Of a stretch of DNA of 64,000 nt, positions 7,526-16,011 are shown in pieces. Every line of letters begins with the position of its first letter. The stretch's first letter is position 1. The translations under genes and the position numbers were made by a program. The notes under the pieces are model-generated. The model was not told the origin of the DNA. It saw only the letters and a program-made list of their open reading frames with translations, and searched no databases. Source of the DNA: Candidatus Dormiibacterota bacterium (GTDB lineage Bacteria; Chloroflexota; Dormibacteria; Dormibacterales; Dormibacteraceae); NCBI GenBank assembly GCA_003169845.1, contig PNAG01000011.1:279044-343043 (forward strand), written 5' to 3'.

Positions 7526-9913
7526 TCACGCGCGGAACTTTGCCTGGAATCGCTTTTCCAGCGCCAGCCTGATCTCCGTCATCACTTTGTCCACTTCAGC
7601 GTCCGTCAGGGTGCGCTCGGGGCTTCGGAAAGTCAAGGTGAAAGCGATGCTCTTGTGGCCCTCTGGAACCTGCGCGCCGTGGTATTCGTCGAAAGCGCGC
7701 GCGCTTTCCAGCAGATCGCCGGCGGACTCCTTGATGGCCGTTAGCAGGGAGCCCGCAGCGACGTGCTCCTCCACCACCACCGCGAGGTCGCGCTCGATCG
7801 CCGGGAACCTCGGCAGCGGCTGCGCGCGAGGTGTTCGGGAGGCGGCCAGCACCGGCTCCACGTCGATCTCGAACGCCACGAGCCTGCCCTCGACCCGGAG
7901 GGCGGCGGCCACGGTCGGATGCAGCTCGCCGAGGAAGCCGAGCTGGCGTCCCTCCAGGATCACGGCCGCGCACCGGCCCGGATGAAAGAGCTCCGCCGCC
8001 CCGCGCTGGTAGGTGCAGTCCGGCGCTGACAGCGCCTCGAGGCATCCCGTCAGCACGGACTTCAGCGCGTAGAAAGCGGCCCTGCCTGAATCCGCGGTGT
8101 TGCCCGCCGACGCAACGGCGGCCAGCCGGAGCGGCTCCTCGGGCTGGCTGTACTTCTCGCCGACGCGTGCGAGGTAGGCGGACGCAATCTCGTAGACGCG
8201 GACTTCGTTCCTTCCTCGATCGCGATTGAGGGCCACGGCGTCCACGAGCGATGGGACCAGCGAGGTGCGCAGGGTGTCCATGTCGTCGCTGAGGGCATTC
8301 GACACGCGCATGGCGAGAGCGGCGATCCGCAGCGCTTCGAGCTTGCGGCCCGAGACGAGGGCCGGGTTCCACGTCTCGGTGAAGCCGGCGCCCGCCATCA
8401 CCTCACGCGCGGCATCGAGGCGGCGGTCGATGCTGGGGACGAGCGGCGTCCACCTGTCGTGGCGGTGCCCCGGCAGCGTCGGCGGGACCCGGTCATAGCC
8501 ATAGACGCGGCCGACCTCCTCGACGAGATCTTCTGGAATGGTCACGTCCAGGCGGAACACGGGAGGCAGCACATCCCATTCGCCGTCGCCCAGCACCTTG
8601 ACGTGGAATCCGAGCGAGATGAGGATCGCCTCCGACTCCTGCAGGGGGACGTGTGTGCCCAGCACCTCGTCCACGACCCACGGCTTGAGCCTCACCCGAA
8701 CCGGCTCCTGAGGCCGGGGATAGACGTCTGCCCATTCCCGGTGCACCGAACCTCCCGCGAGCTCGGCGATCAGCGAAGCGGCGCGCCGCGCTCCGGCCAG
8801 CGCAAGCTCAGGTGGAAGCCCTCGCTCGAAGCGTGCGGACGCTTCGGTGCGCAGCCCGAGCGCTCGCGCGGTCTGCCTCACGCTCGGCCCGCTGAACGTG
8901 GCCGCCTCGAGCAGGATGTCCGTCGTGCCGGCCGTCACGGCGGTGTCTTCGCCGCCGATCACGCCCGCGACCGCGACCGGCTGCTGGGCGTTCGCGATCA
9001 CGAGCATTCCGGCTTTCAGCTCTCGTTCGACATCGTCGAGGCACAGCAGCTTCTCTCCTTCGCGGGCACGCCGAACGCGGATCTCCGAGCCTTCGACCTT
9101 GGCCAGGTCGAAGGCGTGCAGCGGCTGGGCGTACTCGAGCAGGACGTAGTTGGTGATGTCGACGATGTTGGTGATCGGCCTCACACCGCACGCGCGCAGC
9201 CTCCGCTGAAGCCAGTCGGGGCTCGGACCGACCTTGACTCCCTTGATCACGCAGCCGATATACCTGCTGCAGAGATCGGGGTCTTCGATGGTCACCTTGA
9301 CCAGCTCCCGTCCGGGCGGGTTCGCTGTGCCGGTGAAGGAAGGCATGAAGTCCCGCTTGAGCTTGCGGTCGAGACCGGCGGCAAGCTCGCGAGCGACTCC
9401 CAGGTGCCCCATGCAGTCGGGGCGGTTGGAGGTCACCTCGATATCCATGATCGCCTGGCTCGGAATAACCGTGGTCAACGGGTCGCCCGGCGTCCCGCCA
9501 TCCAGGATCAGGATGCCCGAGTGGTCGTCGCCGAGCAGCAGCTCGTCGGCCGAACAGAGCATCCCGCTGGCCTTGTAGCCGGCGATGTTCATATCCTTGA
9601 CGAGCCTCCCGTTCGGAACCGTGGTCCCAGGCAGTGCGACCGGGACCAGCGTCCCGACGACCGCGTTGGGCGCGCCGGCGATGATCTGCTGAACCCGACC
9701 GCCGCCGATGTCGACCTGGTGCACCCAAAGGTCGTTGCGCGATTTCGGATGCTTCACCTGCTCGAGGATCTTCCCCACCACGATCTGGGACAGGTCCACG
9801 AGCGTCAGCGACTCGACCTCGATGCCTAGCCGCGTGAGCACCTCGGCCGCGTCCTTGGGAGAGACATCGGCCAGGTCGACGAAATCGCCAAGCCACTCGT
9901 AGGAAAGTTTCAT
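7526..9913 (-). CDS. pheT: Phenylalanyl-tRNA synthetase beta subunit
   Basis: The beta chain of the (alpha-beta)2 enzyme, 795 residues, normal length. It begins MKLSYEWLGDFVDL, followed by the tRNA-binding OB domain (about residues 40-150), the B3/B4 editing region, the B5 domain, a catalytic-like core, and the C-terminal ferredoxin-fold anticodon-binding domain (about residues 700-795, containing RFPAIERDLAVVV). It starts 6 nt after the pheS stop with ATG at 9913, so pheS and pheT are coupled. Confidence 0.97.
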   Translation of the reverse strand: MKLSYEWLGDFVDLADVSPKDAAEVLTRLGIEVESLTLVDLSQIVVGKILEQVKHPKSRNDLWVHQVDIGGGRVQQIIAGAPNAVVGTLVPVALPGTTVPNGRLVKDMNIAGYKASGMLCSADELLLGDDHSGILILDGGTPGDPLTTVIPSQAIMDIEVTSNRPDCMGHLGVARELAAGLDRKLKRDFMPSFTGTANPPGRELVKVTIEDPDLCSRYIGCVIKGVKVGPSPDWLQRRLRACGVRPITNIVDITNYVLLEYAQPLHAFDLAKVEGSEIRVRRAREGEKLLCLDDVERELKAGMLVIANAQQPVAVAGVIGGEDTAVTAGTTDILLEAATFSGPSVRQTARALGLRTEASARFERGLPPELALAGARRAASLIAELAGGSVHREWADVYPRPQEPVRVRLKPWVVDEVLGTHVPLQESEAILISLGFHVKVLGDGEWDVLPPVFRLDVTIPEDLVEEVGRVYGYDRVPPTLPGHRHDRWTPLVPSIDRRLDAAREVMAGAGFTETWNPALVSGRKLEALRIAALAMRVSNALSDDMDTLRTSLVPSLVDAVALNRDRGRNEVRVYEIASAYLARVGEKYSQPEEPLRLAAVASAGNTADSGRAAFYALKSVLTGCLEALSAPDCTYQRGAAELFHPGRCAAVILEGRQLGFLGELHPTVAAALRVEGRLVAFEIDVEPVLAASRTPRAQPLPRFPAIERDLAVVVEEHVAAGSLLTAIKESAGDLLESARAFDEYHGAQVPEGHKSIAFTLTFRSPERTLTDAEVDKVMTEIRLALEKRFQAKFRA

Positions 9914-9919
9914 CGGCGC

Positions 9920-10942
9920 CTAAAACTGCTCGAGGAAGCGAAGGTCGGATTCGTAGAACAGGCGGATATCGTCGACGTCGTGCTTGAGCATGGCCATGCG
10001 CTCGATCCCGAATCCCCACGCATAGCCGTTCCACTCGGCCGGATCGATGCCGCCGTTGCGCAGGACTTGCGGGTGGACCATCCCGCAGCCGCCCACTTCG
10101 AGCCAGCCCTTGTGCCGGCAGCTCTTGCAGCCCATGCCGTTGCAGATCCCGCAGGTGACGTCGAACTCGAAGCTCGGCTCGGTGAAAGGAAAGTAGCTCG
10201 GCCGGACGCGCACCTTGCGCTCGACCCCATACAGGGACTGGATCATGTACAGCAGCGTGCCCTTCATGTCACCGACGGTCAGGGCCTTGTCGATCGCCAG
10301 CCCTTCGACCTGGCTGAAGTACGGAAGGTGTGTCGCGTCCGGCGGGTCTCGACGGTAAGCGCGGCCGGGCGTAATGATGTAGATCGGCGGTTCCTTGATG
10401 CGCTGCATGGCTCGGATCTGCACCGGCGAGGTGTGCGCGCGCAACAGCAGCTCCGGGGTGAAATAAAAGGAATCCCAGCCCTCTCGGGCGGGATGGCCGG
10501 CGCCCAGGTTGAGGGCCTCGAAGTTGTACCACTCGGTCTCCACCTCGGGGCCGAGCTCGACCTGGTAGCCCAGGCTTTCGAGCACGGTTTCGATCTGGCG
10601 CCGGACCTGGGTGAGAACGTGGAGGTGGCCCCGACCCAGTGGCGGTCCGGGGAACGTGATGTCGATCGCCTCTGTCTCGACGATGTCGGCGAGCCTTTCT
10701 CCGCGCAGCTCGGCCAGACGGGCGGCGATGGCAGCCTCGGCCTGCTGCTTGATCCCGTTGAGCAAGCGGCCTCGCTCAGATCGCTCCTCTTTGGGAAGAG
10801 TCGGGATCTGCTTGATCAAGCCGGTTATCGCCCCGTTGTTTCCGAACAGCTCCAGGCGAACCTGCTCGACCTCTTTCTCGTCGCGAGCTGCCACGATCCT
10901 GGCTTTCGAGTCCTCCACGAACTTTCCGGCGTCGTCGATCAT
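9920..10942 (-). CDS. pheS: Phenylalanyl-tRNA synthetase alpha subunit
   Basis: The catalytic alpha chain, 340 residues. An N-terminal coiled-coil arm (about residues 1-90) contacts tRNA; the class II core contains DATHLPYFSQVEGLAID (motif 2 region) and the C-terminal GFGIERMAMLKH (motif 3). Four cysteines in a CGICNGMGCKSC segment are present in the core, similar to some other bacterial PheS. The ATG at 10942 overlaps the stop of the RNA methyltransferase gene as ATGA. Confidence 0.97.
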   Translation of the reverse strand: MIDDAGKFVEDSKARIVAARDEKEVEQVRLELFGNNGAITGLIKQIPTLPKEERSERGRLLNGIKQQAEAAIAARLAELRGERLADIVETEAIDITFPGPPLGRGHLHVLTQVRRQIETVLESLGYQVELGPEVETEWYNFEALNLGAGHPAREGWDSFYFTPELLLRAHTSPVQIRAMQRIKEPPIYIITPGRAYRRDPPDATHLPYFSQVEGLAIDKALTVGDMKGTLLYMIQSLYGVERKVRVRPSYFPFTEPSFEFDVTCGICNGMGCKSCRHKGWLEVGGCGMVHPQVLRNGGIDPAEWNGYAWGFGIERMAMLKHDVDDIRLFYESDLRFLEQF

Positions 10943-11682
10943 GCCGCCAGCCTTCGCCGGACTTCGAAGAAGATGAGCGCTGCGGCAGCGGCCACGTTGA
11001 GCGATTCCACGCCCTCAGTCAGCGGTACCGTGACCAGCTTGAGATCTTTACGGGAAAGCCCGTGTGCCTCGCTTCCGAGAACAATCATCCCCGCAGACTC
11101 TATCGGCGCCTCGGACAGCGGCGCACCGCCGGAGGCAGCTGCGCCATATCCCTCGAGCCCCTCGAGGTCCTTCCAGGCGGCATGTGCGACCTTCAATCGG
11201 AAGACGATTCCCGCGGACGCACGCACCGCCTTGGCCCCATAGGGATCGGCGGATCCTTCCAGCACCACCAGCGCGGGAGCGCCCGCGGCAGCCGCCGTGC
11301 GGCAGATGGCGCCCACATTTCCAGGGTCCTGCACGCGGTCCAACACAATCAACGGCCAGCGCGCTGCACGCGCCGCCTGTATCGCCTCGGAGAGCGTCGC
11401 CTCGTGCACCCGAGCAATCCCGATCACACCTTGGGGAGTCACCGTCTGCGTCGCCGCGCGGAATGCGCCCGGAGTCAATGTCACCCGCGATTCGGAATGG
11501 AAGGGCAGCTTGTCGCCTTCGCGTGCGGCGATGAGCTCGAACTTCAGACCTGCCGCTCTGGCCTCGGAGAGCACGCGCGGCCCCTCCAGGAGGACAAGGC
11601 CTGGCTCGCGCCGTTGGGCGAGACGCCGGATGCGTCGGACGATCTCGTTTTCCGGACTCGAGATCAGCTGCTCAGGAGCCAA
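10939..11682 (-). CDS. TrmH/SpoU-family RNA 2'-O-methyltransferase
   Basis: The protein has an N-terminal substrate-binding domain and a C-terminal SPOUT fold with all three motifs: NVGAICRTAAAAG, IVLGSEAHGLS and LNVAAAAALIFFE. It probably methylates a ribose in rRNA or tRNA; the target cannot be told. The place next to rplT and pheS is common for this family. The start is uncertain: TTG at 11682 gives 247 residues and no overlap with rplT, whereas TTG at 11742 would overlap rplT by 38 bp. The conserved region begins ISSPENEIVRRIRRL, just after the chosen start. It ends in an ATGA overlap with pheS. Confidence 0.88.
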   Translation of the reverse strand: MAPEQLISSPENEIVRRIRRLAQRREPGLVLLEGPRVLSEARAAGLKFELIAAREGDKLPFHSESRVTLTPGAFRAATQTVTPQGVIGIARVHEATLSEAIQAARAARWPLIVLDRVQDPGNVGAICRTAAAAGAPALVVLEGSADPYGAKAVRASAGIVFRLKVAHAAWKDLEGLEGYGAAASGGAPLSEAPIESAGMIVLGSEAHGLSRKDLKLVTVPLTEGVESLNVAAAAALIFFEVRRRLAA

Positions 11683-11704
11683 ACGCGGTCGCGATTGGCT
11701 CTCC

Positions 11705-12058
11705 CTAGAGGGCTTTCTTAGCAACCTCGACCAGCCGGGCAAAGGAACCGCTATCGCGCACGGCCAGGTCAGCCAGCACCTTGCGGTCGATCTCCACTCC
11801 GGCCTGGCGAAGGCCGTGCATGAGCTTGTTGTAGGGCAGTCCCGACTGTCGCGAGGCGGCGTTGATGCGGGCGATCCACAGGCTGCGCATTTCGCGCTTG
11901 CGCCGCCTGCGGTCGCGGAACGCGTATGCGAGCGCGTGCAGGACCGCCTCGTTGGCGGGGCGGAACAGCAGCTTTTTGGAGAGGCGGAACCCCTTGGCGC
12001 GATCGAGGATCGCCTTATGGCGGCGATGTGCGGGAACTCCGCGCTTGACTCGAGCCAT
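11705..12058 (-). CDS. rplT: 50S ribosomal protein L20
   Basis: L20, 117 residues, binds 23S rRNA early in 50S assembly and in several bacteria represses its own operon. The sequence [15 protein letters not shown] and the very basic N-terminal half are typical. It starts with ATG at 12058, two bases after the rpmI stop. A leader attenuator upstream of infC is the natural target for autoregulation. Confidence 0.98.
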   Translation of the reverse strand: MARVKRGVPAHRRHKAILDRAKGFRLSKKLLFRPANEAVLHALAYAFRDRRRRKREMRSLWIARINAASRQSGLPYNKLMHGLRQAGVEIDRKVLADLAVRDSGSFARLVEVAKKAL

Positions 12059-12060
12059 CT

Positions 12061-12255
12061 CTAGATCCCCAGGGCCCGGCGCACGGTCTTGCGGTCGGCC
12101 TTGGCCACCGGCTGCTCGTTTTCGAAGTTACGCTTGCGCTTCTGCGACTTGTGCTCGAGCAGGTGACTCTTGTGCGAGCTGGCGCGCATGAGCTTGCCGG
12201 TGCCGGTCACACGGATCCGCTTGGCGATTCCCTTCTGCGTTTTGATCTTAGGCAC
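12061..12255 (-). CDS. rpmI: 50S ribosomal protein L35
   Basis: L35, 64 residues, begins [20 protein letters not shown] as in the family and is rich in Lys and Arg. The ATG at 12255 overlaps the last 8 bp of infC, so translation is coupled to IF-3 in the standard infC-rpmI-rplT order. Confidence 0.97.
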   Translation of the reverse strand: MPKIKTQKGIAKRIRVTGTGKLMRASSHKSHLLEHKSQKRKRNFENEQPVAKADRKTVRRALGI

Positions 12256-12790
12256 CGTTTGCGGCCTCCTTGGCGGCAGGTGCGGCCTGCGCGGCGGCCT
12301 GACGGCTCGGTGCCAGGATCATGAAGAGGTTCTTGCCTTCGAGCAGCGGAGCGCGCTCGACGACCGCGAACGGCTTCGCGTCGTCCGCGACCCGGTCGAG
12401 AATGCGCCTCCCGATGTCCTGGTGGACCATCTCGCGGCCCCTGAACATGATCGTCACCTTAACTTTCTCTCCTGCTTCGAGGAACTGCTTCAAACCCTTG
12501 AACTTAGTCTGGAAATCGTGCTCCGCGACCTTCGGCCGCAGCTTCATCTCCTTCAGCTTGGTGACGTTCTGCTTGCGCCGCTGGTCCTTTTCCTTCTTGA
12601 TCGTCTCGAACTTGTAACGTCCGTAGTCGATCAGACGGCAGACCGGCGGGCTCGCTTGCGGCGCCACCTCGACGAGATCGAGTCCTTTCTCGCTAGCGAT
12701 GCGCAGAGCGGCATCCAGGGAGAGCACTCCCAACTGGTTGTTCTGGTCATCGATCAGCCGTACTTCCGAGCTGCGGATCTGATCGTTGAT
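12248..12790 (-). CDS. infC: Translation initiation factor IF-3, probable AUC start
   Basis: IF-3 monitors codon-anticodon pairing at the start codon in the 30S P site. The first in-frame ATG, GTG or TTG (TTG at 12733) would remove the conserved segment INDQIRSSEVRLIDDQNNQL. Extending to ATC at 12790 gives 180 residues, the family norm, and places ATC 6 nt after a perfect AAGGAG (12797-12802). infC in other bacteria is known to use AUU, AUC or AUA so that IF-3 represses its own translation; I infer the same here. Both domains are present: an N-domain ending near YKFETIKKEKDQRR and a C-domain with KVTIMFRGRE. Confidence 0.93.
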   Translation of the reverse strand: MNDQIRSSEVRLIDDQNNQLGVLSLDAALRIASEKGLDLVEVAPQASPPVCRLIDYGRYKFETIKKEKDQRRKQNVTKLKEMKLRPKVAEHDFQTKFKGLKQFLEAGEKVKVTIMFRGREMVHQDIGRRILDRVADDAKPFAVVERAPLLEGKNLFMILAPSRQAAAQAAPAAKEAANGA

Positions 12791-12796
12791 CTTCAG

Positions 12797-12802
12797 CTCC
12801 TT
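12797..12802 (-). promoter_or_regulatory. Shine-Dalgarno sequence that sets the AUC start of infC
   Basis: AAGGAG on the minus strand, with six bases between it and the ATC at 12788-12790. No canonical start codon occurs at this spacing in any frame, so the ribosome-binding site supports ATC initiation. Confidence 0.75.
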
Positions 12803-12862
12803 AAACGAGATGAGACGCTACCTCGGGTAAATTCAGAGTCCTGCTATTCCTCCAATGCGGCC

Positions 12863-12896
12863 AAATAAAACAAAACGGACAGCCTGAAGCCATCCG
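12863..12896 (-). terminator. Attenuator hairpin in the infC-rpmI-rplT leader
   Basis: On the minus strand an 8-bp stem, CGGATGGC with GCTGTCCG (two G-T pairs), loop TTCAG (12876-12896), is followed by TTTTGTTTTATTT (12863-12875). This is a textbook intrinsic terminator located upstream of the infC ribosome-binding site. The 5' arm and loop contain GCTTCAGG, which is fully complementary to CCTGAAGC near the start of the leader (12949-12956), so the two pairings are mutually exclusive. L20-mediated attenuation of this operon is known in Bacillus; the mechanism here is inferred. Confidence 0.75.
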
Positions 12897-12948
12897 CCAC
12901 AACCGTGACCCCTTCGAGCGAAGCCCTGAGGGTGAGGGTCGGTGCCCT

Positions 12949-12956
12949 GCTTCAGG
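12949..12956 (-). promoter_or_regulatory. Putative antiterminator arm of the infC leader
   Basis: CCTGAAGC on the minus strand, at or next to the predicted transcript 5' end, pairs perfectly with GCTTCAGG inside the terminator hairpin (12883-12890). Pairing would prevent terminator formation. Confidence 0.55.
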
Positions 12957-12962
12957 TTCAGG

Positions 12963-12992
12963 ATCGTACCGGAAACGTAACCCGATGCGCAA
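12963..12992 (-). promoter_or_regulatory. Putative promoter of the infC operon
   Basis: TTGCGC (12987-12992) and TACGAT (12963-12968) on the minus strand with an 18-bp spacer. Transcription would start near 12955, giving a leader of about 165 nt before the infC AUC. This is unlike the leaderless heads elsewhere in the window. Confidence 0.55.
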
Positions 12993-13028
12993 AGTGGCGT
13001 TGCCCTAAATGCTTTGATTTCGGAGTCT

Positions 13029-14165
13029 GTGAAGGGAACGTCGCGGCTCACTTCGCCACCTGGGAGGCTTGTGCTCGTCCTGATCGTGACCGCGCTGGCC
13101 GCCGCGTGCAGCGTGCCGGGGACGGGCGCCGCCAGGTCGTCGCCGCCGGTGGCCAGCTCGTCTCGCTCGAGCACGCCTGACGCGAGCCCGTCCCCGAGCC
13201 CTTCGCCGGTGCCGGTGGCCAGCTCGTTCGGCGTGCTCGTGAGCCCTCTGAGCGCCAGCAGCTACACGGTCAGCCTGGTCGGGATCGACGGCAGGGTGGT
13301 CGCGAGCCAACTGGCCAATACTCCGGGGACCGACTCTTGCGGCGGTACGGCGGCTGGAATCGTTCCTCCGCCGGTAAGCACGAGCAACACGCGGGTGTAC
13401 TTCATGGACGCGCTCGGCGTCGTCCGCTACCTGGCCCCCAACGGAGACTCGGGCCAGGTCATCACGCTTCCGATCGGACCCGCGCGACGCAGCCTTTTTG
13501 CGGTCAGCCCCGACGACGCACTGATGGCGGTCGTCGTGCTGGACTTCACCTCCGGCGGAGCGACGACGCGGCTGTACATGTATCAGCTGCAGCCCGGAGG
13601 CGCGCAACTCCTGCTGTTCAGCCAGTCCGGCTCTTACACGTTGTGGCCGACGGGCTGGCATGGCACCACGAACCTGGTCCTCGCGAAGGTTCCCGCGTGC
13701 ACGCAAGGTGGCGGTCCGCTTTGCTGCGGACCTCAGGAGTTCCACGTGGTCGACCCGAAAACCGCCGTGCGTCGCTTCACTGTAGGCGGCCCGAACTGCG
13801 TGCTCGCCGGTCCACCATCGCTGTCCGGCGCCGTTTGCGAAGACACCGCCGCCTTCGCGCAGGCGAGCGTGCTCGACTGGACGGGGGCTACCACCCATTC
13901 GTACCCGATCTCCGGGCCGACCCCGGCGTATCTCTCACCCGACGGCACGCTGGTCGCCATCGCGGCGTCCGGAGCCCCAACCACCACCCTGCTTCCGACC
14001 AACGCCGCCGTCAATCTCGCCACCTGCGGTTGGATCGACAGCACTCACCTGCTCGCGGGCGGTGACGTTCAGCATCAACCGAGCGTCGCAGACATCACCT
14101 CCGGCCAGGTCGTCCCGGTCGCCGCCCAGGGCGACTGCGCGGGCCGGATTCCGGGAGGCCTGTAG
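13029..14165 (+). CDS. Putative lipoprotein with beta-propeller-like body
   Basis: A 378-residue exported protein that I cannot assign to a named family. The N-terminus has basic residues, a hydrophobic stretch LVLVLIVTALAAAC and a cysteine that resembles a lipobox, followed by a low-complexity Ser/Pro/Ala linker (about 25-60). The body contains repeated strand patterns such as LFAVSPDDALMAVVVLD and PAYLSPDGTLVAIAASG, as in WD40/TolB-like propellers, and several Cys pairs. GTG at 13029 is preferred; TTG at 13014 is possible. It lies head-to-head with infC and tail-to-tail with thrS, splitting the usual thrS-infC arrangement. Confidence 0.7.
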   Translation: MKGTSRLTSPPGRLVLVLIVTALAAACSVPGTGAARSSPPVASSSRSSTPDASPSPSPSPVPVASSFGVLVSPLSASSYTVSLVGIDGRVVASQLANTPGTDSCGGTAAGIVPPPVSTSNTRVYFMDALGVVRYLAPNGDSGQVITLPIGPARRSLFAVSPDDALMAVVVLDFTSGGATTRLYMYQLQPGGAQLLLFSQSGSYTLWPTGWHGTTNLVLAKVPACTQGGGPLCCGPQEFHVVDPKTAVRRFTVGGPNCVLAGPPSLSGAVCEDTAAFAQASVLDWTGATTHSYPISGPTPAYLSPDGTLVAIAASGAPTTTLLPTNAAVNLATCGWIDSTHLLAGGDVQHQPSVADITSGQVVPVAAQGDCAGRIPGGL

Positions 14166-14170
14166 GCGCT

Positions 14171-15934
14171 TTAGCGGCGGCGCTCGGCGACCTCGGTGGC
14201 GACCATGCTGGCGAACGAGTCGAGCGACGAATCGACCTGGTCGCCCGAGCGGTCGCGAACGTTGACGTGCTCAGCCTCCGCTTCGCGGGCGCCGACGATC
14301 GCCATATAGGGCACCTTGCGAGCCTGGCCGTCGCGGATTTTCCGCTGCATGCGTTCGGAGCGGGCGTCGACCTCGACCCTCAGGCGCAGCGATCGCAGCC
14401 GGTCCGCCACCGTGCGTGCGTAATCGAGCTGGGCGTCGGTGATCGGGATGACGATCACCTGCACCGGGTGCAGCCAGGTTGGAAAGGCGCCGGCGTAATG
14501 CTCGATGAGGTATGCGGTCATGCGCTCAAACGCGCCGAATGCGCCGCGATGGATCATGACCGGCCTCTGCCGCGAGCCATCCTCTGCGACGTATTCGAGC
14601 TCGAACTTCTTCGGCAGCTGGTAGTCGACCTGGACCGTGTTGTTGGTGAACTCCCGCCGATGCGCGTCCTTGACCTGGAAGTCGATCTTCGGCCCGTAGA
14701 ACGCGGCGTCGCCCGGGCTCACCTTGTAGGGCAAGCTGAGGCTGTCGAGGGCCTCTTTGAGCATCGCTTCGGCACTCTCCCACTCCTCGTCGGTGCCGGC
14801 CCACTTCGTCTTCACGTTGTCGCGCACCGACAGGCGATACCAGTAGTCGTCCACTCCGAGCACGGACATGAAGTAGTTGGCCAGCTCGATGGCGCCGCGC
14901 ACCTCGGCAATCACCTGGTCTGGAGTGCAGAAGATGTGAGCATCGTTCAGGTTGAACGACCGCACGCGAACCATGCCCATCAGCTCGCCTGATTTCTCGA
15001 GCCTGTAGTTCTGCCCTAGCTCCGCGATCCGCAACGGAAGGTCGCGATAGCTGTGCATGTCCTGGTCGTAGACCACGATGTGATGCGGGCAGTTCATCGG
15101 GCGAAGCTCCAGCTCCTCGCCGTCTTCGAACCGCATCGGCGGGTACATCGTGTCGTGAAAGAGCTGCCAGTGGCCGCTCTTCTTGTAGAGGTCCAACTTG
15201 GCCAGGTGCGGAGTGATGACGTGGCGGTAGCCACGCTTCAGCTCCTCGTCGATGATCCAGCGTTCGAGCTCGCGCCGGATCGTCGTGCCGTCGGGTAACC
15301 AGACCACCTGGCCGAGCCCGAGCCGCTCGTCCAGGGCAAAGAGCTTCAGCTCCTTGCCCAGCTTCTTGTGGTCGCGCTTCTCGGCTTCCTCGAGAAACTT
15401 GAGGTAGTCGTCGAGCTCCTTAGGGGTTTGCCATGCGGTGCCGTAGATGCGCGTCAGCTGAGGCTTGCTCTCATCGCCACGCCAGTAAGCTCCGGCAACG
15501 CGCATGAGCTTGAACGCCTTCAGGTCTCGCGTCGACCTGACATGCGGACCCCGGCAAAGGTCCAGGAAATCGCCTGTCCGGTAGACGCTCACCTCGTCGC
15601 CCTCGACCTTGTCGGCGATCAGCTCCAGCTTGTAGTCCTGGCCGCGCTTGCGAAACTCGGCCATCGCCTCATCGCGCGTGAGCGTCTCGTGGACGAACGG
15701 CCTGTCCTCGTTGACGATGCGGCGCATCCGCGACTCGATCGCGCCGAGGTCCGACTCGGAAATGGGCTTGGTGAACGCGAGGTCGTAGTAGAAGCCGTCC
15801 TGCACGGGCGGGCCAATGCCGTATTTCGCGTCGGGGTACAGCTCCATGACTGCTGCCGCGAGGAGGTGCGCGGTCGAGTGCCGCAGAACCTGCAGCGGAT
15901 CATCAGTCGCCTCGTGCTCTCCGTAGTCGCTCAT
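14171..15934 (-). CDS. thrS: Threonyl-tRNA synthetase without the N-terminal TGS domain
   Basis: Class II synthetase for tRNA-Thr, 587 residues. It begins directly in the editing domain: HSTAH at 19-23 and CRGPHV at 127-132 are the metal-type editing motifs. The catalytic core has the zinc cysteine in MNCPHH (C282), motif 2 around VRVRSFNLNDAHIF, and a C-terminal anticodon-binding domain. The TGS (N1) domain of about 60 residues found in longer ThrRS is missing, with no in-frame room upstream for it. The start is ATG at 15934, 10 nt below a TATACT hexamer. Confidence 0.96.
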   Translation of the reverse strand: MSDYGEHEATDDPLQVLRHSTAHLLAAAVMELYPDAKYGIGPPVQDGFYYDLAFTKPISESDLGAIESRMRRIVNEDRPFVHETLTRDEAMAEFRKRGQDYKLELIADKVEGDEVSVYRTGDFLDLCRGPHVRSTRDLKAFKLMRVAGAYWRGDESKPQLTRIYGTAWQTPKELDDYLKFLEEAEKRDHKKLGKELKLFALDERLGLGQVVWLPDGTTIRRELERWIIDEELKRGYRHVITPHLAKLDLYKKSGHWQLFHDTMYPPMRFEDGEELELRPMNCPHHIVVYDQDMHSYRDLPLRIAELGQNYRLEKSGELMGMVRVRSFNLNDAHIFCTPDQVIAEVRGAIELANYFMSVLGVDDYWYRLSVRDNVKTKWAGTDEEWESAEAMLKEALDSLSLPYKVSPGDAAFYGPKIDFQVKDAHRREFTNNTVQVDYQLPKKFELEYVAEDGSRQRPVMIHRGAFGAFERMTAYLIEHYAGAFPTWLHPVQVIVIPITDAQLDYARTVADRLRSLRLRVEVDARSERMQRKIRDGQARKVPYMAIVGAREAEAEHVNVRDRSGDQVDSSLDSFASMVATEVAERRR

Positions 15935-15940
15935 CGGGTC

Positions 15941-15955
15941 GTCCAGTATATGGAC
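15941..15955 (-). promoter_or_regulatory. thrS -10 region inside a short inverted repeat
   Basis: TATACT on the minus strand (15945-15950) lies 10 nt before the thrS ATG, so the leader would be only a few bases. The hexamer sits in the centre of an inverted repeat GTCCA-(5)-TGGAC (15941-15955), which could be an operator. No T-box leader fits in this space. Confidence 0.4.
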
Positions 15956-15989
15956 GCTTTGTACAGGCTCGAATCGCCCCCCACCCTGA

Positions 15990-16011
15990 CCCTCCCTCTG
16001 GCGCGGGAGGG
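15990..16011 (+). promoter_or_regulatory. Hairpin sequestering the dedA ribosome-binding site
   Basis: CCCTCCC (15990-15996) pairs perfectly with GGGAGGG (16005-16011) around an 8-nt loop. The 3' arm is also the Shine-Dalgarno sequence of dedA, 8-9 nt before its GTG. The pairing would hide the ribosome-binding site. Similar CCCTCTCCC-type hairpins occur near 26124, 49756 and 53405. Confidence 0.5.

Noticed and set aside
8459..9829. Long open frame on the plus strand opposite pheT
   Set aside because: GC-rich third positions create long antisense frames here; its Arg-, His- and Asp-rich translation has no family pattern and pheT is certain.
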